Source: Parvibaculum sp. (GTDB lineage Bacteria > Pseudomonadota > Alphaproteobacteria > Parvibaculales > Parvibaculaceae). From it: 64,000 nucleotides of DNA. The DNA lies in the NCBI RefSeq assembly GCF_030694575.1, contig NZ_JAUYUS010000026.1, positions 1-64,000 on the forward strand, given 5' to 3'. The notes below the pieces were generated by a model. The model ran no database searches, was not told the origin of the DNA, and saw nothing but the letters and a program-made list of their open reading frames with translations. A program made the position numbers and the translations under genes. Below are positions 37,807 to 47,598 of the stretch, piece after piece; the stretch's first letter is position 1; every line of letters starts with the position of its first letter.

Positions 37807-39300
37807 TCAGGCTTCGTAATTGTCCGCGACCAGCCTGTTGAGCAGACGCACGCCCCAGCCCGAGCCCCAGCTCTGGTTGGTCGCCGTCTGCGGCGACGCC
37901 ATTGCGGTACCCGCAATGTCGAGATGCGCCCAGGTGACCTTGTTGACGAAGCGCTGAAGGAACTGCGCCGCCGTGATCGAACCGCCGTCGCGGCCACCGA
38001 CGTTTTTCATGTCGGCAAAGCGCGAGTCGATCATCTTGTCGTAGGCGGGACCCATCGGCAGGCGCCAGACCTTTTCGCCTTCGGCCTCGCCGGCTTCGTA
38101 GAGCTGCTTCGACAGCGTGTCGTTATTGGAGAAGAGGCCCGCATATTCCTTGCCGAGCGCGACCATGATCGCACCCGTGAGCGTCGCGAGGTCGACCATG
38201 AATTTCGGCTTGAAGCGGTTCTGCGTGTACCAGAGCGCATCGGCGAGCACGAGGCGGCCTTCGGCGTCGGTGTTGATGACTTCGATGGTCTGGCCGGACA
38301 TGGATGTCACGATGTCGCCCGGACGCTGCGCCTTGCCGTCCGGCATGTTCTCGACGAGGCCGATGACGCCGACGACGTTGACCTTCGCCTTGCGTGCCGC
38401 GAGCGCGTGCATGAGCCCGGTTACGCAAGCGGCGCCGCCCATGTCGCCCTTCATGTCTTCCATGCCGGCGGCGGGTTTCAGCGAGATGCCGCCCGTGTCG
38501 AAGCAAACGCCCTTGCCGACGAAGGCAACCGGCTTCTCGCCCGGCTTGCCGCCGGTCCAGCGCATCACGACGAGCTGGCTCTCGTGCTGGCTGCCGTAGC
38601 CCACGCCGAGCAGCGAGCCCATGCCGAGCTTCTTCATCTGCGCTTCGCCAAGCACTTCAACCTTGACGCCGAGCCTGGTGAGCGTGCGAGCCCGTTTCGC
38701 GAACTCGCCGGGGAAAAGAATGTTGGCCGGTTCGTTGACGAGGTCGCGCGTGACGAACATGCCTTCCGCGACCTTCGACAGCGGCGCATAGTCCTTGCGC
38801 GCGGTAGCTGCCGCGCGGGTCATGACGGTGAGCGACTTCAGGCCCGTCTTGTCATCGCCTTCCTTCTTCTTCGTCTTGTATTTGTCGAAGCGATAGGAGC
38901 GGAGCTTCGCGCCGAGAGCGACGCGCGCCGCCGCCTCGCCGGCCGGGAGCTTCGGCGCCGAAATTCCATCGAGAACAACCGAGAGCGCCGTTTCCTTCGT
39001 CTTTTCAAGACGGCCGGCAAGCTCGCCGCCGGCCTTTTCGAGGTTCGCCGCCGACAGGTCCGCCGACTTGCCCAATCCCGCGAGCAGGACGCGGCTTGCG
39101 CCGACACCCTGCGGGCCGACGACTTCGAGCACGGTGCCCGACTTGCCGGTAAATCCCGCCGCCTTCATGGCCCGCTTCAGGGCGCCGCCCAGCTTTCCGT
39201 CGAGGTCGGCCGCGACGCCTCGCAGCGCGGCTCCCTCGGTGACGAGGACGGCAAGGGCACCCGGTTTGGCAAGCGAGATATCGGCAAACGTAATATTCAT
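37807..39300 (-). CDS. pepA: Leucyl aminopeptidase (cytosol aminopeptidase, M17)
   Basis: A dizinc or dimanganese aminopeptidase of family M17 that releases N-terminal residues in the cytoplasm; some members also bind DNA. The 497 residues include [48 protein letters not shown] and the M17 signature [14 protein letters not shown]. The active-site Lys and Arg are in the ISLKP and EGRLVL segments. The start at ATG 39300 gives [18 protein letters not shown]. The first 10 residues of the longer open frame are not expected. Confidence 0.96.
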   Translation of the reverse strand: MNITFADISLAKPGALAVLVTEGAALRGVAADLDGKLGGALKRAMKAAGFTGKSGTVLEVVGPQGVGASRVLLAGLGKSADLSAANLEKAGGELAGRLEKTKETALSVVLDGISAPKLPAGEAAARVALGAKLRSYRFDKYKTKKKEGDDKTGLKSLTVMTRAAATARKDYAPLSKVAEGMFVTRDLVNEPANILFPGEFAKRARTLTRLGVKVEVLGEAQMKKLGMGSLLGVGYGSQHESQLVVMRWTGGKPGEKPVAFVGKGVCFDTGGISLKPAAGMEDMKGDMGGAACVTGLMHALAARKAKVNVVGVIGLVENMPDGKAQRPGDIVTSMSGQTIEVINTDAEGRLVLADALWYTQNRFKPKFMVDLATLTGAIMVALGKEYAGLFSNNDTLSKQLYEAGEAEGEKVWRLPMGPAYDKMIDSRFADMKNVGGRDGGSITAAQFLQRFVNKVTWAHLDIAGTAMASPQTATNQSWGSGWGVRLLNRLVADNYEA

Positions 39301-39408
39301 AGCGGGACCTTTCCTGATCCTGTCCGGCACATCAATTCAGGCCGATATAAGCGCGATTCGGCGGACCGGTGGCGGCTCACGGCGCCATCGTGCCTTTCCC
39401 CAGGTGGC

Positions 39409-39427
39409 GAAATGGGATAACCATTTC
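39409..39427. repeat. 7-bp inverted repeat in the pepA-lptF divergent region
   Basis: GAAATGG (39409-39415) and CCATTTC (39421-39427) are exact reverse complements around GATAA. The 288-base divergent region should carry promoters for both pepA and lptF. The repeat is a possible operator, but its size makes chance occurrence plausible. Confidence 0.35.
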
Positions 39428-39588
39428 CCTCAACGCCGTCCGGCAATCCGGCGCGTATCCTAACTGAATCGGAGCGGAGGGAAAGCCATCCCTGACGGCT
39501 GCGGCAAGGAAGCGGCGAGTAAACCGGCCGCAAAGGGAATGCCCGGCATGCGGCACGATCGAAGACCTGCGTTCAGGAGCCCGGCTTC

Positions 39589-40761
39589 ATGCTGAAAAGC
39601 CTGTCACGATACCTGTTCCTGCAGGCCATCGGTCCGTTCATCGTAGCGAGCATCGTGCTGACCGGCATCATCTGGCTGACGCAGGCGTTGCGCATGCTCG
39701 ATGTGCTCATCACACAGGGACAGACACTGCCGACGTTTTTCGAGCTGACGGCACTCGCGCTGCCGAGCACGCTCATCATCGTCCTGCCGATCTCGCTCTT
39801 TTGCGCAGTTCTCTACATGCTGCACAAACTCATCAGCGACAGCGAGATCGTCGTGATGTTCGCGGCCGGCGTCAGCAGATGGGTGGTCGCCCTGCCGCTG
39901 CTTGCGATTGCCGTGGGCACATCCATCGTGATCCTCTCCTTCAGCATCTATGTCGCGCCAGCAGGCATGCGGGAACTCAAGGTCCGCCTCTACGAGATCC
40001 GCAGCGACGTGGCGACGGCGATGATCCGCGAAGGCGCGTTTTCCAATCCCGCAAACGGGCTCACCGTCTTCGTCCGCGAGCGCGACGCAGACGGCACGGC
40101 ACACGGCGTTCTCGTGCATGACAGCCGGAACCGCCTGGAGCCCGTTACCTACATGGCAGAGACCGGCAGCCTGGTGCGGGGTCCGAACGGGCCGCTGCTC
40201 GTGATGTTCAACGGCAACATTCAGCGCGTCTCGCGCAAGAGCGCCAAGGAGATGGGTGCGGCGACGTTGCTCTATTTCGACAAATATACCTACGATCTTT
40301 CGCAGTACATGGAGGATCGTCCGACCTTCACATATGAAGGGCGCGAGCGTTATTTCAACGAGCTCATCTCGCCTGCCGCCGACGACGGATATGGCCAGCA
40401 GAACCGCGTGAAACTGCGCGCCGACGCGCATGAGCGTCTGGTCGAGGGCTTCTATCCGACGATGCTCACGCTGATCGCGCTGGCCGCCCTGCTGCCCGCA
40501 CCGTTCAATCGCCGCGGCTACGCATCGCGCATGGCACTGGCGGCCGGGATCGCGCTTACGGTGAGGATCGGCGGTTTCGCGCTCGCCGACGCGGCCGGGC
40601 ACAACCTCCAGCTCGCGCCGCTCATGTATCTGCTGCCCATCACGGTCTGCGCCTTCTGTCTTGCCGTCATCGCCGGCGTGCCGTTCGACGTCTGGTGGCG
40701 AAGGCTGTGGCGATATGCCATTCCAGCCAGCGGCAGGAAGAGAGGCAGGTCGCCGTCATGA
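39589..40761 (+). CDS. lptF: LPS export ABC transporter permease LptF
   Basis: One of two membrane subunits of the LptB2FGC complex that extracts lipopolysaccharide from the inner membrane. The 390-residue protein starts MLKSLSRYLFLQAIGPFIVA and has three N-terminal membrane segments. A periplasmic jellyroll-like domain follows (about 130-290), then three C-terminal segments. TLPTFFELTALALPSTLIIV and SDSEIVVMFAAGVSRW are the family signature. Its stop overlaps the lptG start (ATGA), so the two are coupled. Confidence 0.95.
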   Translation: MLKSLSRYLFLQAIGPFIVASIVLTGIIWLTQALRMLDVLITQGQTLPTFFELTALALPSTLIIVLPISLFCAVLYMLHKLISDSEIVVMFAAGVSRWVVALPLLAIAVGTSIVILSFSIYVAPAGMRELKVRLYEIRSDVATAMIREGAFSNPANGLTVFVRERDADGTAHGVLVHDSRNRLEPVTYMAETGSLVRGPNGPLLVMFNGNIQRVSRKSAKEMGAATLLYFDKYTYDLSQYMEDRPTFTYEGRERYFNELISPAADDGYGQQNRVKLRADAHERLVEGFYPTMLTLIALAALLPAPFNRRGYASRMALAAGIALTVRIGGFALADAAGHNLQLAPLMYLLPITVCAFCLAVIAGVPFDVWWRRLWRYAIPASGRKRGRSPS

Positions 40762-41849
40762 ATTTTTCATGGACGCTTTCCCGCTATCTCGGACGCCAGT
40801 TCCTGACGGTGGTGCTGATTACCTTCGGCATTTTTCTCGCGCTTATCTTCATGATCGAGCTGGTGGAACTGCTGCGGCGCGGGACGGACAAGCCCGGCGT
40901 GACGTTCGGCCTTCTGGTGTCGATGTCGCTGATGGAGCTGCCGCGGATCGGCGGCCAGACGCTGCCCTTTGCCGTGCTCTTCGGCGGCATGGCGGCGTTC
41001 CTCCGGCTCAGCCGGAACAACGAACTGGTGGTCGCGCGCGCAGCCGGCGTGTCGGTGTGGCAGTTCATCGCCCCGGCGCTTGTGGTCGCCTTCGTGATCG
41101 GCTCGTTCGTGGTGACGGTCTACAATCCGGTTTCGGCAACGCTGACGACGCGGTTCGGACAGCTCGAATCCAAGTATCTCCAGCAACGGGCGAGCTTCGT
41201 TGCCGTGTCCGCCAACGGGTTGTGGCTCCGCCAGGCCGACCCGGCCGGGCAGTCGGTCGTCCATGCCCAGCGCATGGACAACGGCTTCGAGCTCCAGGAA
41301 GTGACCATTTTCCTCTACGACCACGGGGATCGTTTTCTCGGCCGCATAGATGCGCAGGTGGCCGCGCTGAGGCCGGGATACTGGGACCTCCAGGACGTCT
41401 GGGTCCTGATGGGGAACGACCAGCCTCGCCAGTACGATTCGTTCCGGCAGGAAACTTCCCTCACCCAAAAGCAGATCGAGGAAAGCTTCGCGCGGGAAGA
41501 GACCATTTCGTTCTGGGAACTGCCGCATTTCATCGAAACGGCGGAGGCGGCGGGTTTTTCGGCCCGGCGATACCAGATTTATTTCCACCAGCTCCTCGCC
41601 ACACCGGCGCTGCTGTGCACGATGGTGCTGGTTGCGGCGGCCTTCTCCATGCGGGTTACACGGATGGGCGGGCTGCTTCAGATGGTCCTCGGCGGCATAT
41701 TTTCGGGCTTTTTGGTCTATTTCCTCGGCAATCTGGCGATCGCCCTCGGGTTGTCGGGCATCCTGCCCGCCGCACTCGCGGCCTGGGCTCCCCCGGTCGT
41801 GGTGACGCTTTTGGGGCTTGCTGTTCTCTTTCACCTCGAAGACGGTTAG
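40758..41849 (+). CDS. lptG: LPS export ABC transporter permease LptG
   Basis: Partner permease of LptF in lipopolysaccharide export. The 363 residues show the same layout: MNFSWTLSRYLGRQFLTVVL, GLLVSMSLMELPRIGGQTLP, FLRLSRNNELVVARAAGVSV, a periplasmic domain, and C-terminal membrane segments beginning YFHQLLATPALLCTMVLVAA. The ATG at 40758 overlaps the lptF stop. lptD follows, keeping inner-membrane and outer-membrane export steps together. Confidence 0.95.
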   Translation: MNFSWTLSRYLGRQFLTVVLITFGIFLALIFMIELVELLRRGTDKPGVTFGLLVSMSLMELPRIGGQTLPFAVLFGGMAAFLRLSRNNELVVARAAGVSVWQFIAPALVVAFVIGSFVVTVYNPVSATLTTRFGQLESKYLQQRASFVAVSANGLWLRQADPAGQSVVHAQRMDNGFELQEVTIFLYDHGDRFLGRIDAQVAALRPGYWDLQDVWVLMGNDQPRQYDSFRQETSLTQKQIEESFAREETISFWELPHFIETAEAAGFSARRYQIYFHQLLATPALLCTMVLVAAAFSMRVTRMGGLLQMVLGGIFSGFLVYFLGNLAIALGLSGILPAALAAWAPPVVVTLLGLAVLFHLEDG

Positions 41850-41931
41850 AAATCAGGAGGCGGCGCCCGCAAGCGGGGCGATTCTGGAAGCGGCCGGGGG
41901 GCGAGACGTACACGTGACTGAGGGGCTCTGG

Positions 41932-44130
41932 ATGGGTTTGGGCGGCCGGCGCGGCATCCTGTGGTTGGCGGCGGCTTTCGCCGTGGCAACGCTTGTGGCG
42001 GAGCCGGCGCGGGCCCAGCCGGAGATGCCGACCGAACGCGGGCAGGCCAAGCAGGCCTTCCCGGAATCGGGCGAAGTTCTCATGCAGGCGGACGAGCTCG
42101 CCTATGACCGCGAGGCGCGGGTCGTGACGGCGACCGGCCATGTCGAGCTTGCCTATGGCGAGCGGATCCTGCTTGCCGACCGCGTCACCTATAACGAGAC
42201 CACCGGCGTCGTCACGGCGGACGGCAACGTGTCGCTGCTCGATCCGCAGGGCGATGTCGCCTTCGCCGATCATCTCGTGCTGCGCAATGAAATGCGCGAC
42301 GGGGTGATACAGACGCTGCGGGTGCTTCTGAGCGACAATTCACGGCTCGCGGGCCACGACGTGGTGCGCAGCGGCGGCAACATGACGACCCTTCACCGGG
42401 GCGTCTACAGCCCGTGCGACATCTGCGAGAAGAAGGGGCAGACGACGCCGCTTTGGCAGATCAAGGCTTTCCGCGTCATTCACAACAAGCAGGAACAGAG
42501 GATCATCTACGAGGACGCCTATATGGAGTTCTTCGGGGTGCCGGTTCTTTATATTCCCTATTTCTCGCAGCCCGATCCGACCGTGAAACGGCAGTCCGGC
42601 TTTCTGCCCCCGAGCTTCGCCAGTTCGTCGGACCTCGGGCAGCAGGTGGAAATTCCCTATTACTGGGCGATCTCCCCCGACAAGGACACGACGATCATTC
42701 CGCGCTTCACGACAAAGGAAGGGACCGTCTACCAGGGCGAATACCGGCAACGCTTCGAGAGCGGCCAGTTCGCCATGTTCGGCACCGGCACATGGCCGAG
42801 GACGCAGCAGACGGGAACGCCGAGCGACAATGATTTTCGCGGAAGCCTCTTCGGCACCGGCACTTTCGCCGTCGACGAAAACTGGCGCTGGGGGTTCCGT
42901 TCGGAACTCGCCTCCGACGATACGTATCTGCGCAGATACGGACTGTCGTCGGCCACCGATCTCATAAGCAACCTGAACGCGACCTATGTCGACGGCCGGA
43001 ACAGCTTCACCGCCGACGCCTATTATTTCCGCGGCCTGCTTTCGACCGACGACTCGGCGACGACGCCGTGGGTCGCGCCGCTGCTGCAGTACGACTATTC
43101 CTATCCCGAGCAGATCGGCGGCGGCCGCGTCAGCTTCTCCGCCAACGGCATGGTGCTGGAGCGCCGCCAGGGCGCGAAATCGCGGCGCGTGTCCAGTACG
43201 GTCCGGTGGGACCGGCGCGAAACATCGTCGAACGGCTTCGTCTACCGGCTGTTCGGCAGTCTTCGCGGCGACGTCTACTCGGTCGACGACGTTTCGAATT
43301 CGGCCGTGCCCGGCGCCACTTTCGACAGCACGACCATCGCGCGCGCCCTGCCGACCATCGGCACCGAATGGAGCTATCCGCTGGTCCGCTCCGACAGCGG
43401 GCTCCGGCAGGTGCTGGAGCCGATCGCGCAGCTCATCTATTCGCCCAATGTGGGCAACACCGAGGAAATACCGAACGAAGACTCGCTGAGCTTCGAGTTC
43501 GACGACACGAACCTGTTTTCGGAAGACAGGTTCGCCGGTCTCGACCGCTGGGAAACCGGGGCGCGGGCGAATGTCGGCGTGCGGTATTCGATCTATATGC
43601 CCGAGGGCGGCCAGGCGAGCGCACTGTTCGGCCAGAGTTTCCGTCTCGAGGACAATGACAGCCTCGCCAGCGGGACCGGCCTTCAGGACGAGACGTCCGA
43701 TTATGTCGGCCGCGTCATGCTGGCGCCTTCCGACGACCTGTTGCTGGTCTACAGGTTCCGGCTGGACGACGAGCGGTACAAGATCCGGCGCAACGAAATC
43801 AACGTGCTCGGCCGTGTCGGGCCCTTGAGCGGCGATATCGGCTATGCCTATTTCGCGGCCGACCAGTCCGTCTCATTCCAGCCGCGCGAGGAAATCTACC
43901 TCGGCTCGGTGCTGAAGCTGGACGAGTACTGGCGGCTCTTCGGCCAGACAAGGCGGGACCTCGAGAACGATCGCACGGTGGCAAACCGCGTGGGCATCGG
44001 CTACGAAGACGAATGTTTCGATTTTTCGGTCGGGCTCTACCAGTCGTTCTACCGCGACAGAGACATCGAACCAGACAGCTCGATAAGCTTCCAGATTACC
44101 TTCAAAACCCTGGGGACTGCTTCCAACTGA
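41932..44130 (+). CDS. lptD: LPS assembly outer-membrane protein LptD
   Basis: Outer-membrane barrel that inserts lipopolysaccharide into the outer leaflet, with LptE. The protein is 732 residues from the ATG at 41932, which has GAGGGG 6 nt upstream; GTG 41914 is an alternative. A signal sequence (LWLAAAFAVATLVAEPARAQ) precedes the OstA/LptA-like domain (about 45-160), and the barrel fills the rest. Only three cysteines are obvious: C162 and C165 in SPCDIC and C695 in DECF. This differs from the four-cysteine E. coli pattern. The GVPVLYIPYFSQPDPTVKRQ and SGFLPPSF segments are diagnostic. Confidence 0.93.
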   Translation: MGLGGRRGILWLAAAFAVATLVAEPARAQPEMPTERGQAKQAFPESGEVLMQADELAYDREARVVTATGHVELAYGERILLADRVTYNETTGVVTADGNVSLLDPQGDVAFADHLVLRNEMRDGVIQTLRVLLSDNSRLAGHDVVRSGGNMTTLHRGVYSPCDICEKKGQTTPLWQIKAFRVIHNKQEQRIIYEDAYMEFFGVPVLYIPYFSQPDPTVKRQSGFLPPSFASSSDLGQQVEIPYYWAISPDKDTTIIPRFTTKEGTVYQGEYRQRFESGQFAMFGTGTWPRTQQTGTPSDNDFRGSLFGTGTFAVDENWRWGFRSELASDDTYLRRYGLSSATDLISNLNATYVDGRNSFTADAYYFRGLLSTDDSATTPWVAPLLQYDYSYPEQIGGGRVSFSANGMVLERRQGAKSRRVSSTVRWDRRETSSNGFVYRLFGSLRGDVYSVDDVSNSAVPGATFDSTTIARALPTIGTEWSYPLVRSDSGLRQVLEPIAQLIYSPNVGNTEEIPNEDSLSFEFDDTNLFSEDRFAGLDRWETGARANVGVRYSIYMPEGGQASALFGQSFRLEDNDSLASGTGLQDETSDYVGRVMLAPSDDLLLVYRFRLDDERYKIRRNEINVLGRVGPLSGDIGYAYFAADQSVSFQPREEIYLGSVLKLDEYWRLFGQTRRDLENDRTVANRVGIGYEDECFDFSVGLYQSFYRDRDIEPDSSISFQITFKTLGTASN

Positions 44131-44132
44131 GG

Positions 44133-44151
44133 GTTGGACAAATTGTCCAAC
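44133..44151. repeat. Perfect 19-bp palindrome between lptD and surA
   Basis: GTTGGACAA (44133-44141) and TTGTCCAAC (44143-44151) are exact reverse complements around a single A. It begins two bases after the lptD stop. As RNA it could fold as a 7-bp stem with an AAATT loop. No T-run follows, so it is not a normal terminator. As DNA it has the form of an operator. Confidence 0.6.
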
Positions 44152-44188
44152 ATACTGAAAACGGGCGCTTTTCTGCGCGCTCTCTCGG

Positions 44189-44216
44189 TTGATTAGGGAC
44201 CCGATTCAAGTATTCT
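44189..44216 (+). promoter_or_regulatory. Weak candidate promoter of surA
   Basis: TTGATT at 44189-44194, a 16-base spacer and TATTCT at 44211-44216. The pair is downstream of the palindrome and 57 bases upstream of the surA ATG. Both hexamers deviate from consensus. Confidence 0.25.
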
Positions 44217-44272
44217 GTCGGCCCGTGAGAGCCGGCAGATGGAGGGCCCAAGGCCCCCAAAAGAAAGACGCT

Positions 44273-45607
44273 ATGAAGCCAGCAGATATTTTCGCAAGTG
44301 CCCCCTTCTTCGGCGGAAGACGCCTTCGCGGGTTCGTTTCGGGTGTTGCCGTAGCGTTTCTCATCGGTTTCACGACATGGGCCGCAGATGCCGCCGTCGC
44401 GCAGGAATCCCGTGCGTCGGACTCGCAGGCCATCGCCGCCATCGTCAACGACCGCGTCATTTCGTCCTACGATCTCGACCAGCGCGTGAAACTCATCATG
44501 CTCAGCTCGGGCATTCCCAACACAGGCGAGAACGTCTCCCGGATTCGCGGCCAGGTGCTCCGGTCGCTCGTCGACGAATATCTGCAAATGGAAGAAGCGC
44601 AGCGGCTCAACATCTCGGTTTCACAAGAGGAAATCGACACGGCCTTTCAGCGCATCGCCCAACGCGCCAACATGTCGGTCGAGCAAATCGAGGGGTTCCT
44701 GAAGGAGGGAGGCATCTCGCGGGCCACGCTGGAGGCGCAGATCCGAAGCGACCTTGCATGGAACCGCGTCATTCAGCAGCAGTTCGGCCCGCAGGTGACG
44801 GTCGGCGATGTCGAGATCGACGAGGTTCTGCGCCGGCTTGAAGAGGAATCCGACCAGCCGCGCTATCTCGTTTCGGAAATTCTCATCACATTCGACAGCC
44901 CTTCCCATGCCGAAGAAATTGCGGCGGGCACAAAGCGGCTTGTGGAGCAGATGCGAGAGGGCGCGCCTTTCGAGGCGGTTGCCCATCAGTTCAGCCAGTC
45001 CGCATCGGCGGCGAACGGAGGCGATATCGGCTGGGTGCATGCGAGCCAGCTTCCCGACGGCGTCGGGTCCGTCGTCGCCAAGATGCAGCCGGGAATGATC
45101 TCCGATCCGATCCGGACGCTGAACGGCTACTACATCATCCAGCTTCGTTCGATGCAGACCGGGACGGGCGCCGATCCGATGCGCGATCAATACTCGCTCA
45201 TGCAGGTATTGCTGCCGCTGACGCCGGATGCCGAGCCGCAGGCCGTCAGCCGCCGCGCGCGCGAGGCGGAGGAATTCCGCAGGGAGACAAAATCCTGCGA
45301 CGACGTTCCGAGGCTCGTCGGCAAATATCTGAGCGGCGCGGCCAGCCCCAAGAAAGACGTCATCGCCGGTCAACTCGACCCGAGGCTGCGTCAGGCTCTC
45401 GCGGGCCTCAAAGTGGGCGGGACGACCGAGCCCATCCGCTCCGAACGCGGCATCGAGATGGTCGTCGTCTGCGGCCACAAGGCGGCCGAGGGCGAAACGC
45501 CGACCCGCGAGCAGATCGACAGCACGCTCTATGAACAACAACTGTCCATGATGGGACGGCGGCATCTGCGCGACCTGCGCCGCGACGCGGTGGTCGTCTA
45601 TCGCTGA
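44273..45607 (+). CDS. surA: Periplasmic chaperone/peptidyl-prolyl isomerase SurA
   Basis: Escorts unfolded outer-membrane proteins, including LptD, through the periplasm. The 444 residues include a signal sequence (VAVAFLIGFTTWAADAAVAQ) and the SurA N-terminal chaperone domain (AIVNDRVISSYDLDQRVKL onward). Two parvulin-like regions follow, the first clear (RYLVSEILITFDSPSHAEEI to NGYYIIQL) and the second degenerate. I start at ATG 44273; the frame opens earlier at 44189. It is followed 28 bases later by pdxA, the usual lptD-surA-pdxA-rsmA order. Confidence 0.9.
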   Translation: MKPADIFASAPFFGGRRLRGFVSGVAVAFLIGFTTWAADAAVAQESRASDSQAIAAIVNDRVISSYDLDQRVKLIMLSSGIPNTGENVSRIRGQVLRSLVDEYLQMEEAQRLNISVSQEEIDTAFQRIAQRANMSVEQIEGFLKEGGISRATLEAQIRSDLAWNRVIQQQFGPQVTVGDVEIDEVLRRLEEESDQPRYLVSEILITFDSPSHAEEIAAGTKRLVEQMREGAPFEAVAHQFSQSASAANGGDIGWVHASQLPDGVGSVVAKMQPGMISDPIRTLNGYYIIQLRSMQTGTGADPMRDQYSLMQVLLPLTPDAEPQAVSRRAREAEEFRRETKSCDDVPRLVGKYLSGAASPKKDVIAGQLDPRLRQALAGLKVGGTTEPIRSERGIEMVVVCGHKAAEGETPTREQIDSTLYEQQLSMMGRRHLRDLRRDAVVVYR

Positions 45608-45635
45608 TCCGGCGATCGCTCAAAACGGTAAGGTC

Positions 45636-46658
45636 ATGACGCGAGACACGGCTTCCATATTGCCACTCGCGCTCAGCATGGGCGATCCGGCCGGCATCGG
45701 ACCCGAGATCACACTGAAAGCATGGGCGGCGCGAGCCGTTGAATCGCTGCCGCCCTTTTTTGCGGCCGGCGATCCCGCGCTCTACCGCGAGATGGCGAAG
45801 CGGCTCGGCCTTGCGGTATCGATCGTGGAAGTGACGGACGCGATGGAGGCGGCCCATGCATTCCGAACGGCCCTGCCGGTGCTGCCGGTCACCCTCGCCG
45901 AGGATGCCGTTGCCGGCCAATTGTCGCCCGCCAATGCACCGGCCGTCCTGCGCGCGATAGACCTCGCCTGCGATCTCGTCATGCGCGGCGAGGCGGCGGG
46001 CATGGTGACCAATCCCATCCACAAGCGCGCGCTCTACGAGGCCGGCCTCGATGTGCCGGGACATACGGAATATCTCGCGGAACGCACGGGCGGCGCAAAA
46101 CCAGTGATGATGCTGTCCTGCCCGGGCCTGCGCGTCGTGCCGGTCACCGTGCATCTCTCGCTCAGGGATGCGGCCGCCGCGCTCAGCGGCTCCGATATCG
46201 TGGAACAGGGCATCATTCTCGGACGGGCGCTCATTTCCGATTTCGGCATTGCCCGGCCGAGGATCGCGGTCGCGGCGCTCAATCCACATGCGGGCGAGGA
46301 AGGCCATCTCGGGCGCGAGGAGATCGACATCATCTCGCCGGCCGTCCAGGCCATCGCCGCCGCCCTGCCCGATGCCGAAATAAGAGGCCCCGTTCCGGCC
46401 GATACGCTTTTTCATGCCGCCGCGCGACGGCGCTACGACGCCGCGCTCTGCATGTATCACGACCAGGCGCTGATCCCCCTCAAGACCATCGATTTCGAAC
46501 GGGGCGTGAATATAACGCTCGGTCTTCCGATCGTCCGCACGTCGCCGGATCACGGCACAGCACTCGACATTGCTGGCCGGGGGACGGCGCATGCCCGCAG
46601 CCTGATAGAGGCGATCCGCGTGGCGGCCGAGATCGCGCGTCACCGGCTGCAGGCATGA
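45636..46658 (+). CDS. pdxA: 4-hydroxythreonine-4-phosphate dehydrogenase
   Basis: NAD-dependent enzyme of the deoxyxylulose-5-phosphate-dependent pathway to pyridoxal phosphate. The 340 residues contain [63 protein letters not shown] and [15 protein letters not shown]. The histidines of the HTEYL, NPHAGE and YHDQ segments are the expected metal ligands. The stop overlaps rsmA by ATGA. Confidence 0.97.
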   Translation: MTRDTASILPLALSMGDPAGIGPEITLKAWAARAVESLPPFFAAGDPALYREMAKRLGLAVSIVEVTDAMEAAHAFRTALPVLPVTLAEDAVAGQLSPANAPAVLRAIDLACDLVMRGEAAGMVTNPIHKRALYEAGLDVPGHTEYLAERTGGAKPVMMLSCPGLRVVPVTVHLSLRDAAAALSGSDIVEQGIILGRALISDFGIARPRIAVAALNPHAGEEGHLGREEIDIISPAVQAIAAALPDAEIRGPVPADTLFHAAARRRYDAALCMYHDQALIPLKTIDFERGVNITLGLPIVRTSPDHGTALDIAGRGTAHARSLIEAIRVAAEIARHRLQA

Positions 46659-47503
46659 CCTCCGCCTCCCCGCCCCTGCCGCCTCTGCGCGAGGTGATTG
46701 CGAAGCACGGGCTCGCGGCACAGAAAGCGCTCGGGCAAAACTTTCTTCTCGACCTCAACCTGACCGGCCGCATCGCGCGTTCCGCCGGCGGGCTCGAGGG
46801 GCACGACGTGATCGAAGTCGGGCCCGGTCCGGGAGGCCTGACCCGCGCGCTGCTCGACAACGGCGCCAGGCGCGTCATTGCGATCGAGCGGGACCGGCGC
46901 TGCATCGCCGCGCTGGAGGAAATCGCGGCGGCATATCCGCAGCGGCTTGTCATTGTCGAAGGCGACGCATTGGCGACCGACATGGCCGCGCTTGTCAGCG
47001 GGCCCGCGCGCATCGTCGCCAACCTGCCCTACAACATTGCCACGCCTCTTCTGGTGGGCTGGTTGCAGACGGAGCCCTGGCCGCCGTGGTTCGAGAGCCT
47101 CACTCTCATGTTTCAGCGCGAGGTCGCGGAACGGATCGTCGCCGGGCCGGGTGGCAAAGCCTATGGCCGGCTCGCCGTTCTCGCGCAATGGCGGACGAAG
47201 CCGCGCATCCTGTTCGATATAGACAGGCGCGCGTTCACGCCGCCGCCCTCCGTGACGTCATCCGTCGTGGAGCTGGTTCCGCGGCCCGCTCCGCTGGCCG
47301 AAGCGGAGCCGCGCGCGCTGGAGACCGTCGTCGCGGCGGCCTTCGGACAGCGCCGCAAGATGCTGCGCGCCAGCCTGAAATCTCTCGGCATCGATCCCGC
47401 GCCCCTCATCGAGGCGGCGGGCGTGCATCCGACGCAGAGAGCCGAAGAATTGAGCGTGGAAGAGTTCTGCGCGCTCGCGCGCGCCTATACGCGGATGCGC
47501 TGA
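46655..47503 (+). CDS. rsmA: 16S rRNA dimethyladenosine transferase RsmA (KsgA)
   Basis: Dimethylates A1518 and A1519 of 16S rRNA late in small-subunit assembly, using S-adenosylmethionine. The 282 residues include [17 protein letters not shown], the SAM motif [20 protein letters not shown], the catalytic [35 protein letters not shown] and [15 protein letters not shown]. It closes the conserved lpt-surA-pdxA-rsmA run; in many relatives gmk would lie close by, but here about 9 kb intervenes. Confidence 0.97.
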   Translation: MTSASPPLPPLREVIAKHGLAAQKALGQNFLLDLNLTGRIARSAGGLEGHDVIEVGPGPGGLTRALLDNGARRVIAIERDRRCIAALEEIAAAYPQRLVIVEGDALATDMAALVSGPARIVANLPYNIATPLLVGWLQTEPWPPWFESLTLMFQREVAERIVAGPGGKAYGRLAVLAQWRTKPRILFDIDRRAFTPPPSVTSSVVELVPRPAPLAEAEPRALETVVAAAFGQRRKMLRASLKSLGIDPAPLIEAAGVHPTQRAEELSVEEFCALARAYTRMR

Positions 47504-47598
47504 CCGGCAGCAACCGAGGTTGTGGCCGTCATCGTCGCATGTCACATTACCGGCAAAACGGGCGATCTATCGCTCACAAAGTGTCCAGGAGCAATCTC

